Source: Dermatophagoides farinae
Lineage: Eukaryota > Arthropoda > Arachnida > Sarcoptiformes > Pyroglyphidae
Direction: 5' to 3'
NCBI RefSeq assembly: GCF_024713945.1
Contig: NC_134686.1
Coordinates: forward strand, 954,001-1,018,000
Length of the DNA stretch: 64,000 nt
Shown here: positions 36,465-49,100 of the stretch, in pieces
Numbering within the stretch: the first letter of the stretch is position 1
How the letters are laid out: every line of letters begins with the position of its first letter
The notes under the pieces: model-generated
The model's database searches: none
What the model was told of the DNA's origin: nothing
What the model saw: the letters and a program-made list of their open reading frames with translations, nothing else
Position numbers and translations under genes: made by a program

Positions 36465-37593
36465 GTATCTTGTTGGTTGTTTCATAATCAACAAAGGTGG
36501 TGGTGGTCCATACCGTTTCATTCGTATTTCGAAATATGAATAAATTCTTTTCGCAAAATAAACTCCAAACAACAACAAATGGACATTGTTTGTGTGTCAA
36601 CCTTGATTCTTTGATTCTAATGATGGGGGGAGGACCTGTGGGGAATGAAAGAACATGATTTTGCCAAACATTTATATGTATGTGTATGTGTGTGTGTGTT
36701 TCTATTCCTGGTTCTTTAACGAGAACAATTTATTTTTTTTGAATTCTATTTTTGGCTCCAGAATACTCAGAATATTCTTTGGACCTTGTGTGTGTGTGTG
36801 TATCTGTATAGTATAGAATTATTCGAAAAAGAACGTCATGGCGCGTCATCACATATGTGTTGTTGACCTAGAAACCATTTTTTTATGTGAAAGTGTGTGT
36901 GTGTTGGAATTATATAATGATCCAAATTCTGGTGTCTCATGCACACATACACACACAAAAATAGATGAGCTGCTATAGCAACTTACAGAGAGAGAGAAAA
37001 AAAAAGGATGCTATTAATATGAACTTGCCCTTGTTGTTGTCGTTGTTATTGTAATAGTTGACCCGACACAATAAACCATACACATGCAGAGACAACAAAA
37101 AAAAAAAAAAAACAAACGAAGCGAAAATCGAACCGACCGAATTCTCAATGAATCAAAAATAAAAAAAAACTGAATGGAATAGAATCGTATCAAATGTATA
37201 GTTATCAGCTACCATAGAAAACACTGAATTTGGGAACTATTCACTTTGGCGTCATCATCATTTTTTGGTTATTGTTGTACCATAGGAAAAAAAGGTTTCA
37301 TGAAGAATATGTGTGTGTGTGTGTGTGTGTGGCCTGAAATGAAAATCAGGATTCTCTTTTTTTTTGCATTCAGAATCTGGGCCCGAATATTATTATACAT
37401 TATTATTATTCATAACGTCACAACACACTATGATGACTATCGTTGTTGTTTGTATATGTAATAATAATGATGGTATCAATTTTCATTAATGATTTCCTCG
37501 TTCTTCTTCGTTTTTGTTATTGTTGTTGCTTCTGAATTTCATTTGGACCATCTATCTAACTCTTCGTTCTCTCTTTTTTTTTTTATTAAATAG

Positions 37594-40500
37594 GGTCTAA
37601 CATGTATGCTGGTGTTTGCAATATTTTCAGCCGTACTTGGCATGTTTCAATTTGGTTACAATACCGGAGTGATAAATGCACCACAAAAGGTTCGTAATAC
37701 TGATGATGATGATGATGATTGATTCATTCATTCAATGATGAATTGTAAAATTTAAAGATTTTAGAAAATTTTATTGCCGAAGTATACAAATCACGAACAG
37801 GTAAATATATGTCTGAAGATATGTTAACATTAGTATGGTCGGTAACAGTTTCAATATTCGCTGTTGGCGGTATGATTGGCGGTATATCTGGCGGTGCTAT
37901 CGCTGATTATTGTGGAAGGTAATAAGAATATGAAGAAAACAATAACAACTTTCAAATTCTGAATTCAATCAAATTTTTTTAATTTATGAAAATTTTTCAT
38001 TCACCAAAAAAAAAAAAATATAGAAAATGTGGTCTATTGCTCAACAATGCCATTGCCATATTGGGTGCTACATTGATGAGTTCATCACATTTATTCTGTT
38101 CAATAGAATGTCTTGTGTTTGGTAGATTTTTTATTGGTCTTAGTTGTGGACTAAATACTGCACTTGTGCCTATGTAAGTAATGACGACGATGATGATGAT
38201 AATTGGATTCTTTTTTCCCTTTCTATGGTTAATTAGTACTGATTAATTTTTTTGATTTTTCTTTCATAGGTATCTATCGGAAATAGCACCAATGACATTA
38301 AGAGGTGCACTTGGTAAGCTTTGTTTTTTTTGTTGGACGTGAACTATAAATAGTAGTATAGATCGATCATTCATCAATAGTGTAACGTTTGAGTCTGTTT
38401 GATTGAATGAATAATTCAAGATGTATGCTTTCAATCTAATGGCATTTTTCTGTCCAAATTTTTTTTTTTTTTGTTCCTGAAGATTCTAATTTTTTTTTCT
38501 CTCGTTTTTTTACTGTTTTTTTTTGTTTTGTTTTCATTCTCATTGGTTGATAACTAACTACCCACCACCAAAAAAAAAAAAAAAAAAAAAAACACAGGAA
38601 CGGTAAATCAATTGGGCGTAACCATTGGACTATTATTATCACAAATATTGGGCCTATCACAAATATTAGGCACTGAAGATGGATGGCCATTTTTATTGGG
38701 TGTGGCATTCATACCAGCAATTTTACAATTGATGCTTTTACCACAATGTCCGGAATCACCTAGATATTTATTAATTTCAAAAGGACGGTTAACTGAAGCC
38801 ACTTATGGTATTTTTTATTTTTTTTTGTTTTATTCATAACGGAAATTATATCAAGATAATAATAACAACTATTATTATTGTTGTTGTTGTTGTTGCATTA
38901 CTTTCTTTTTCTTTTCTTTTTAGCATTACAACGATTACGATGTACAACAAATGTTGAAGATGATATTGAAGAAATGCGTATTGAAGATAGAGCCCAACAA
39001 CAAGAAGCTAAGGTGAAGCATGATGATATGTTTTTATTGAATTGAAATGTTAATTTTTTTTGTTTTGTTTTTCATAATTCAACAGATTACAATGTTACAA
39101 TTGATCAAAAATCGTTCATTACAAACACCATTGATTATTGGCACTGTGATGCAATTATCACAACAATTGTCCGGCATAAATGCCATTTTTTATTATTCAA
39201 CCAATATATTCACTATTGCTGGACTTGGTGATGATTTGGCCAAATATTCTACAATTGGTGTCGGTGTCGTCATGGTGTTAATGTCATTAGTATCGATGAT
39301 GTTGATGGATAGAACTGGTCGCCGTACATTACATTTATATGGACTTGGTGGAATGTTTATAACGAGCATGTTTTTAACCATATTCTTGTTATTTGGTGTA
39401 AGTTTTTTTTGTTTTTTTTTTTTTGATTCAACAGCTTCATTCGTTTGTTCTAATGTTTTTTTCTCTCTCACCAGTTTCTATATACATGGATGTCTTATAT
39501 GAGCGTCATCAGTACATTAATTTATGTTGTATTTTTTGCTATTGGACCGGGTAAGTCGAACGAAGTCGAAAAAAAATTTGAATTTTTAATTCAATTTCTC
39601 AATGTTTTCTCATTTTTTTATTCATTCAGGATCAATTCCTTGGATGATAACTGCCGAGCTTTTTTCACAAGGTCCAAGACCAGCTGCCATTAGTATTGCA
39701 GCATCAGTAAATTGGTTTACTAATTTTGTTGTCGGTTTAGCATTTCCAATTATGATACAATTTAAAGATGTAAGTAATGTAATGTAATGTAATTTTTTTT
39801 GGGGCGGAGGGTTGGGAAAAAACTTATTGATTTTAAATTTAAATTTAATTTAAAAAAATAATAGAAAGCAATGGATAAATATGCATTTTTACCATTCACT
39901 GGATTTTTAGCCATTTTTTGGATATTCACTTATTTTAAAGTGCCCGAAACTAAAAATCGTACATTTGAAGAGATATCGGCTTTATTTCGTAAAGATGGTT
40001 CTGATAATTTAATACAAATTGATGATAATGTTGGTGGTTCACAACAATTCACACATGATGGCCAAGCACCATCATCATCTGGAAATGCTGCTGTGGCTGG
40101 TATTGGTGGACATCAATCATCATCACAGACTGGTCTTGAATCACATAATTCTAGTTCTGGTGATATTTATTCACATAAATCAAGTAGTGGTGATATTATT
40201 TTTGCTGATGAAAGAACCTTGGAAAAATGTAAGAATGGAGATTCTTTGGATATTTGTAAAGAACCCGAACAGCAGCAGCAGCAACAACAACAACAACAAT
40301 CTAGTCAATCACAGAATCAGGATTTTAAGTTTAAACAATATCCCGATTATAAAACAATATCGACATGATTTTATATTTTTTTAATTCGATAATTGATAAT
40401 TGTGCCCTTTGTTTTTTGTTTTGTTTTTTTTTGTTTGTTTCGTATTCTTCTTTTAAATTATTCCGAAAAAATAATAAACCCAAAATTTTAAATTAGATTT

Positions 40501-41505
40501 GATGCATGATTAGTATGAATGAATGAATTTGAATTTTTGACCTTTTTGTTGGATTAAATTAATTTTTTTTTTCAATCATCATCAATTATGTTAGGCTATC
40601 TTCATCATCACCATTATCATCATTTTCATTATAATGATGGTGGTGTACCAACACAATCGACCACTGGTTGTAGTGGTGGTGGTGGTGGTGGTGGTGGAAG
40701 TCAACCACAAACACCATTAACACCTGGTCCATTACGTCATACACCAACCGGTAGTATGGGTCGAATTCCAATGATAGCTCCATCAACACCAATTATGCAG
40801 ATACCAATTGTGCCAATACATTCGGAAACACAGCCTATAACGGTTGCATTACCGCCGCCGCCGCCACCACCACTACCACCACCACAACAACCACCAGATG
40901 CGCCTATCCATTCAAATCCATCAAAAGAATCGTATCATCATTTTGTTTTGCCACCACCTCAACCAACATCACAACAAACAACAGCAACAGCGACAGGTAC
41001 TAATCATCATCATCATCATCACCATCAACAACAACAACAACAACAACAACAAACAATGCCACAATTAGTGCCATTATCTTCAAACGCTTCAATTCCTAAT
41101 CATCATAAACCACAACAAATTGTCAACCACCAATATTATCATCAAACATCATCATCACCACCATCGTTGACACCACCATCATCATCCACTTTATGTTCAT
41201 CAACGACGCCATTTATATTTCCACCATCTGCCAATAATAATCATATATCACAAACAGGAACACCATCAGCTGTTTCAACATTGACACGAAAAAAAGTATC
41301 GGCTATGGCTAGTCATCAATCACATGCTCATCAACAACATCATCATCAACATCATCTTCAACAACAACAACAATCGCAACAACAACAACAACAATCGGCA
41401 GCAATGTTGAATGATGTATTTAGTGGTGGAAATTTTATTGTTGGTGGTAGTTTTGCTGTTGCCACTCCAAATCATCATCGAATTATTATTGAAGATCAAT
41501 TATGA
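37594..41505 (+). CDS. Glut1: Glut1-type facilitative glucose transporter (SLC2A), 10 certain exons plus alternative last exon
   Basis: Exons: 37594-37689, 37758-37918, 38024-38173, 38270-38313, 38598-38807, 38924-39012, 39086-39397, 39475-39550, 39630-39769, then 39865-40368 (short form) or 39865-40228 joined to 40595-41505 (long form). All phases agree. Family landmarks run in order: [53 protein letters not shown], the QLS-type [51 protein letters not shown] and [11 protein letters not shown]. These define the 12-helix MFS sugar porter of the plasma membrane. The match to Drosophila Glut1 is close. Without the uncertain first exon the short form is 593 aa and the long form 850 aa. The long tail is rich in Gln, His, Pro and Gly. 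The true start codon is uncertain. Confidence 0.93.
40473..40478 (+). terminator. Intronic polyadenylation signal for the short Glut1 form
   Basis: AATAAA lies 105 bp beyond the short-form stop and about 115 bp before the acceptor of the long-form last exon. Competition between this site and splicing from 40229 to 40594 would set the isoform ratio. Confidence 0.5.
40595..41505 (+). CDS. Glut1: Alternative last coding exon of Glut1 (long low-complexity tail)
   Basis: An open frame of about 303 residues without a stop directly follows a good acceptor (T-rich tract, TTAG at 40591-40594). A GTAAGA donor inside the preceding exon at 40229 has phase 1, as does this acceptor, and the join gives ...LEKCYLHHHH. 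The tail holds poly-Gly, poly-Pro, His and Gln runs and many Ser/Thr-Pro sites, with no membrane segment, so it would be cytosolic. A separate gene starting at ATG 40588 is the alternative but lacks any promoter room or homology. Confidence 0.7.
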
Positions 41506-43136
41506 TGTAAACAATAAATTTTAATTTCAATTCTGATAATTTTTTTGTTTCTCTTTATTGAAAACTGTGATTTTTCTCATGCCAAAATGCACACTTCTCA
41601 TACACAGACACACACACCAAAAATAATCTCACTAATTCATGAAAATTTTAATGAATATATAATCTTTCAATTCATCCATTATATTGCCAAATAACTCAAA
41701 AAATTTGTAAATAGCCATCATTTTCATCATCAACATTCACCATTATCGCTCATCAATTATCAATTATCAATTATTATGATTTATGCACCAAAATTTGAAC
41801 CTAAACATACACATACAACGTTATATTTATGAAATGAAAACAATATAAATAAAACAAAATATAAATACTTGATTTTGTCAACATTAACATCATCATCATC
41901 CAGATCCAGATCCAGATCCTAATCAGATAATGCTCAATTTTCGCAATCAATAAAAAAAAATGTTGTTGAATAAATAAATTGTATACAAAAAAAATGTGAA
42001 AAAAAACACACCATCATCACAGTGAATTTATAATTTAAAAATTGGCGGTATTTAATTTCAATATTTATGAAAATGCTGCCATCTATCCAACAACAAATGG
42101 AAGAACTATGATTTACAACTATATTACAATAAAACGAACACACACACACCTGTTGATTATTTACTTTTACATTTATTTATTTATTTATATTTGCAAAGAA
42201 TGAAAAATGAAAGAAATGAAAGGAAAGAAAAAAAAATCTATTCATCACATCACATCATATATTATATAATTAATTAATGAATGTATAAAATAATTAAATT
42301 CAATTGATTCGATGAATATAAATGATGAATTGTATAAATGATTTTTTTTCAGTTTTGTTTTTTATTTCTTTTTTTATTCATCAACATCATCATCAATTTT
42401 GACAGAAAGAAATTAGACAGAGTGACAGACAATTTTTTTTTAAATAAATGTCTGTAACAGGTGTTTTGTATGTGTATGTGTGTGTGTGTGTTCATTGTCT
42501 ATGAATGAAAGAAATATATGTGTGTGTAATAAGATTCTGTTTTGCTTGTTTGTTTGTTGTTGTTGTTGTTGTTGTTTTTTTTTGTATAGAACAAAATCAA
42601 ACTATTTATTTAAATTGATTGATGATGATTTATGAAACATTATCATCATCATTTTAAGGATCAAGAATCATCATATCAGAGTTCAATGTTGATATAGTAT
42701 AATTATAAATTAAAGAAGTAAAAGTAGAAGAAAAACATATAGATTCCATTAATCATCATTATCATCAACATTGTGTTCGATCTTTGTTGTTGTTGTTGTT
42801 GTTTTTGTAGTTGTAGTTGTAATGAAACAATCACAATAAAATACACCCATTATATATGAAAAATAGCAGCAGCAATATGGGTGTATATGTTGGTGTGTAC
42901 ATATCAATCAATATTCACAATTATTATACACTATTATAGTATACACATACACACACATCAAGAATATGTAGCAAATATCTTCATACCGTCATAGAGCTGT
43001 TTCAAACCAAATGGTCATTGTTTTTCAAGCACAAGATAATCCAGATTAAATCACTTTGTGTGCGTATGTGTATGTATATATATGCATGTGTCTGGTTATG
43101 TCGATGAATAGATGTCATGAGATCCATTTTTTAGTT
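41506..43136. other. Convergent spacer: 3' UTRs of Glut1 and PRRC2
   Basis: No gene seen. Sense-strand AATAAA hexamers for Glut1 occur at 41513-41518 and 41848-41853. For PRRC2 a minus-strand AATAAA is at 42610-42605. Small repeats include (CCAGAT)n at about 41899-41917 and (GTT)n near 42555-42575. Confidence 0.6.
42605..42610 (-). terminator. Candidate polyadenylation signal, PRRC2
   Basis: TTTATT on the plus strand, about 530 bp beyond the PRRC2 stop on the minus strand. Nearer variants may be used instead. Confidence 0.35.
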
Positions 43137-46100
43137 TTAATCTTTTACGGTACCAGTTATATTTGTTGCGGGAACTGTCGACGTTTGTGATGTATTTGTT
43201 GTACCGGTGGATCCAGATTCATTGTAATCGGCATTAACATTAGTCGATGTAGCAGTATTTGTTTGATTAATAGCAGAATTATTGTTGATGTTAGTACCTG
43301 GTGATGGTGTACTATTGTTACGATTTTGATATTGTCTAGATTTTCCAATTCCTTGTTGATTATTGAATGATTTGTTTGAACCATTTCGATTATTTGATGA
43401 TTGATTCATCATACCACCTTTACCAACAACACCTGATTGCTGGGCGTTTGGTCGTTGAATAGGATTCGGTTGATAACTGTTGCCGGCATTTGCCACAACA
43501 GAATTGTTAGGAAAAGAATTAGTGTTTGTCAATGGACTTGTTCGTGAATTCATTTGATGTTGTTGAACATGATGACCACCAGCGTGATGAGCGGCAGCAG
43601 CTAAAGCATTGTTCATCATCAAATGCATAGGAAATTGTTGCGGTTGACCTTGTGGTTGTGAACGCCCGTTAGCTTGGTGTTGCATTTTGTTTTGATGATT
43701 AAAAAAGGCTAATTGTTGATTGGCTGCTGCTGCTGCAGTCCAATTGGCAGCAGCTTGTATATTCAATGCTTGTGATGTTTGTGGCGTGGCATTCGGTTGT
43801 GGTCCTGCAAAGAATTGATGTGAATTTCGATGATTTTGATGACCAGCTACATTATGTTGCTGATTAGCTACTATTCCAGCGGCACTTCCGGTTGTTCTGT
43901 TGGCTTGACCATCATTCATGAATTGATTGGAAGCAGTAGCCATTTGATGATGGTGCATCTGATCAGCTGTTGGCCCCATTGCAAACGAACGAATAGAAGC
44001 CATATTTGGATTACCGACCACACTAGGATCAACACGTTGCATGGTACCTGCTGTTTGACGATTATTATGATAAGAATTTTGTGAAAGTTGTGTTTGCGAA
44101 CCATTTGTTGGAAGAATTGCACTGGCCCCAGCAGCATTATTCAGGTTTAATGGAGCAGGAACAAATCCACCTAATGCATTTGCGGCTGGATTGGTGGCTG
44201 CTGCAGCTAATTGTGTAAAGAAGTGTTGTTGATTAGCCTGTTGTAATTGTTGACCAGTTGCAGGCCATCCACCAGCTGTTTGTTGTAAATTATGATGATT
44301 GGCTTGCTGATGGTGATGTGGATGGTGGGGAACAAATGTGGCTGTTGTTGATTTCATCATTGCAACCGCATTAGGATTTGCTGCAGCCAACGTAAACTTA
44401 TTGAATTGATGATCGTTGGTATTTGCTGGTCCTAAAGCTTGTGGTTGCGCCGCATTCAGCTGAGTTAAAAATTGAAGATTTGCAGCCGGAGCATTACTAC
44501 TAGCCTGCATCATAGCCAATGCCATTTGATTGAACTGAGATTGTTGTACCGCTGCGACTACATTCGGTTGTTGATGCATAGCGAATGCAGGAATATGTGG
44601 AAAGGTCACTTGGGCCCCATGTGAATGACTTAATCCAGCAGAAGCCTGTGATGCATTCGTTGTATTAGCGGCAGGATTACCAGTGAAATTTGTTTGATCA
44701 TGATGAGATAATTGACCGGAGGCAGCATTGTATTGATGAAATGCAGCAGCTAATGCAGCAGGATTTTGTTGTGGATTTGTAGCAGCAGCTAATGGATTCT
44801 GATATATTTGATGCGATATTGTTGGAGGACTAGTAGGAGTTTGCAGCACATTCTGATGATGCTGAAAACCACTGTATGCCGATGTTGAAACAACAACCGG
44901 TGGTGATGTAGCATTTATTATTTGTGCATTTCCACTAGCAGTAAATATATTTGGATTTGATTGTTTTTTAATGTTTGACAAATTTCCATTGTTTATTTTT
45001 TGTTGTTGTTGTTGTTGAGTTTTATCAGTTGGACTAGTTGCCGATAGCAACGAATTTTTTCTTTCACCAGAACTTTGTGTTTGTTGTGAATTATTATTAT
45101 TATTTGTCGTTTGTATTTCATTCGGTGCTGTATCCCAAACTTTTTTGACAGAAGCAATTTTCATATTCAATTCTTCATTAATAGCCGATGTTGTCGAAGC
45201 TGTTGTACTGTTCACTGTATAGCTTTTTGATGTTGATGAAGAAATTGATTGTGAAATTGAAGTTGCAGAATTATTATTATTTGTTGCAACTGTTGATGGT
45301 GTGGTAGAAACAACTTCATCAATCTATAAACAATAAAAATCGAAAATAAAAAAAAAATTAATCAATTTTCAATGATAAATAATCAAAATATATATGATTA
45401 TTAATTAATTAATAGGAAAGCAACCTTTGAGAGGACTTTATTCTCTTCTTTTAATTTAGTATTCTCGTAGATTAGTGTTCCAACAATTTTACGATTAGTG
45501 ATAATCATGTTAGTAGAGCTTGCATCCTAAAGTAGCAAACGTAACAAATGCGAATCAACAATGGATGAAAAGCACACATCAACACAAACAAACGCACATT
45601 AAATTAAAAGAAAAAGACAATGGACACATAAAATTAGCAAAAAGCTCATCTCAAAGTTGTTTAAATCAATAAATAAAAATAGTTTAATAATTAACTTACC
45701 ATATCGGGAATTCTAGTAATATTAAGCGGTGTTTCAGTTTTTTTCACTACTGTTGTTGATGGATTAGTTGTTGAAGATTCTTTCGTGATGGATGATTGTC
45801 CATCATCCCTCGAAACCAATGATGAATCCTGATTTGATTGATCGAAATTCGATGACGAAGAATTACTATTACTACGTTGAACTGTTGTTACATTACCAGC
45901 TGATTTGTTATGTTCTTGTACAGAATCTTTTTGATTTATTATTTGAGTTGAATCTTGTTGTGATCGATTGGTATTCGCACTTTTTGTTTGTGATTGTTGT
46001 TGCTGATTCTGGTTACTTTTATTATTATTATTAGGTTTAGATGATCGCTGCTAAATTTAGAGAGAGAAAAAAAATATGTTAAATTGTTGTTTTAATCAAC

Positions 46101-49100
46101 AAAAAAACTAAAAGCAATTATTTTGGCCTATACATAATAATCAGTACACTTGGATTTCAAATCATTTCCATGAAGGTTTCATAGGATTGACAGATTATGA
46201 ATATTCAAGCAAATCATCATTCATTGAATGGTAATTATTAAACTAATCCCTATGTTTTACTTACATCACTTTTTCGTCTTGATCTATTATTATTGAGATG
46301 TTGCTGATCATGTGGTTGAGCCATTTTTTTATTCGCCATTGTACCTTGTTGTTGTTGTTGTTCTGATTCAGTATACGTCTGTTTTTGTTGATTATTTATC
46401 ACAGTCGTAGAAGAATCACCCATAGTATTCGAACCATGATGCCGACCAGAACTTTGATGGCTCTGAACTGGACCACCGGAAGAATTTTTGCGATTACGTT
46501 CGGACGATTTTAACGATGTATCTTCAGCATCATGTGAATCAGACAATGTCATTTTTGACATGGCAACATTCATTTGTTGCTCATGATGTCGTTGATTACC
46601 GTGGTAATTTGAGTTTGGGGCCATCGACAACGAACCTTGATTAGATGATCGTTTTGGAGCTGAACTGCTTAGCATAGTGCTATTGTTTCCACTTCCACCT
46701 CGATATCCACTTGTAGATGAATTTCCACTCCCTCCTCCTCTTGTGGTATGACGAGATACTCCACCAGAACTACGAGCATGGTAGGAATTCATTATCGCCG
46801 ATGATGATCCATGATGCCTGGATGAAGACGATGAATGATGTTGCTGATACATTGAATCATTTCCACGATTTGACGGACGTTCTCCTCTATCATGTCGTCC
46901 ACTAGTTCTATAGCTTCCATGATGATCCTGTTGTTGATGATGATGCAATGATGATGGTGGTTGATGTGCCGATGATTTGGATGTATAAATAGTTCGATCA
47001 CTTCCATGTTTAGATGCTGTTGTATTCGAAGCACTTGTTTGTTGCTGAGCTTGAGAAGATGGTTTTTCATCATTCAATTTATTACGATTTTCTGCCGATG
47101 ATGATACCTCAGCCATACTTCGTTCCATTAGATCACTAGATTCAGAAGCAGTTTCCCATTCATCTTGAATGAAATCTTCTGATTCTTGTCGAGTGGCGGC
47201 AGCCGATGAATTTGAAGTTGTTGATTGTTGCCGAGCTGTAGGAGCATTCGAAATGGATGAAGCACCAGGACTTTTGGATACTGGTGGAACCATTGATTTA
47301 TGCGAAACTGCACTATTTGGACCACTAGCCGAGCCATGATGAGTGGAACTACGTTGTGGTTTTGATTGTTGAACATTTCGAGAACCATATCGAGACGAAG
47401 AGCTGCCAGCACCAGACGAAGGTCGATGATGTCCACCACTACTAATACGTTGTTGTGGATGATGATGATCATTTCGTTCATCACGACGATTCGATGTTCC
47501 TTGTGGTTGTGGTTTGTTTACAACATTACCACTGGAACCACCACTCGCATGTTTAATCGCTTGATTTTGGTTTGTTACCGGATTTGGTCCTGTGGTATTT
47601 CGTTTCTCAACATTAGAATTCTGGACAGGTGGAGTTGTAGATGCCGGTTGTATCATGGCTTGATCACCAAAAACTTTAGCGGTAGTAGGCGGTGGACCAT
47701 AAGTCGAAATGGCTCGTATGTTGGTCGAAAGACCAACAACGGGACCTGAAGGCAATGATGTAGCCGTCGAAACGATGACATTGTTGTTGTTCGTTGTTGT
47801 ATTCGTCAATGCTGTTGTTTGTGATGGTGGTGGTGGTGGTGGCGGCGGTGATGATACAGGAGCAACTACCGGAGGGGTAGGTGCTGGTGTATTTGTCGTT
47901 GACGTAGTCGTATTGGTCGAATTCGAGCTAATCGAATCATGTCTAGATCGATTATTCGTTGAATCATAAGTCTGTTGTTGCAGTTGTGAGGACGAATGTT
48001 CTATGCTTGATGAATCCACATTCGATTTATATGTCGGTTGTTGAGATTGATTATGTTGATAATTCGATGATGAACCTTGATGCTGATAATTGCTGTTTGT
48101 ATAGTTATCACGGCGCTGAATTTGATTAGAAGGACAAGTCGATGGAGGCGTATAACGGTCCGAAGATACCGTAGAATTGTTGGAATATTTTCGTTGAGGA
48201 TGTTGTCGATTATCATTTGAATGATCCATATACCGAGAACCACCATCTCGTCTTCGTGATTGTTGATGAGAATCGGCATATGATCCTCTTGAATTAGTGC
48301 TTCGATAGTGTTGCGGTTGTTGGTTAGTGTGACTACCACTACCATTATCTTCCTTGTAACTCTTTTGGTTCGTCAACGTAGATGGCTGTTGGTTTGTCGA
48401 CAACACAGGTGATTGTTTTTGTTGCTGAGAATTCACTTCATTTTCAACGTTCTGATTTGATTGGGCATCCACTTTTGAAGGTTCGACTGCCGGTTTATTG
48501 GTTGCTGATGTTTCTGTATTACTGCCATCTTCTGGTAAAATTTCTTTTTCGGGTGGGGGATCCGAAACAGGTGTTTCGACAACTTCAATTTCTGATTCTG
48601 GCGGTTGTGCAGCAGAAGGTTTAGATTCAATGGATTCATGATGCGTTTTGTTGGTATTGGGCAAATCTTTTGATGGAGATTCTTTCGACTGTTCCAAATG
48701 ATGTGGATCACTTTGTGATTGCGATAAAGGCGTAGGTTTTGTTGTTGCTGAAGTCGTAGATGATGACGATGAAGATACATCAGAAGAATCTTTTCGATTA
48801 GATGATTGTTGAGATGGCAATGTTTCTCGATTATCATTCGGCTTTGTATTGCGCCAACTAGCTGGTTCATTCTTTTGTGTATTAAAGCGGCCAGATGATT
48901 GTCGTCCACCATCATTATAGCTAACATCAGGAGGTGTTCGTCGATGATGTGAATCTCGTTGTGGAACACCTCTTTGATCATAAATCGATTGTGATGAAGG
49001 ATAATCACGATACGAATGACGTTGATCCATCAACACTTGACCACCGTTCATGATCTGATCACCTTGTTGTTGTTGTGAAGGCGATCGTGTTCGGGCACTA

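Larger units (their letters stand above)
35723..37593. other. Spacer, or Glut1 intron 1, between HRD1-like gene and Glut1
   Basis: No gene recognised. An AATAAA follows the HRD1-like stop at 35753-35758. Repeats: (GT)n at 36021-36047, (GGAT)n at 36438-36464, (GT)n near 37310-37331. The end has a pyrimidine-rich tract and TAG acceptor (37591-37593) for Glut1. Confidence 0.6.

Noticed and set aside
40588-41505. Separate proline/glutamine-rich gene starting at ATG 40588
   Set aside because: A fitting acceptor and phase make it a better alternative Glut1 exon; there is no room for a promoter of its own. Kept as a minor alternative.
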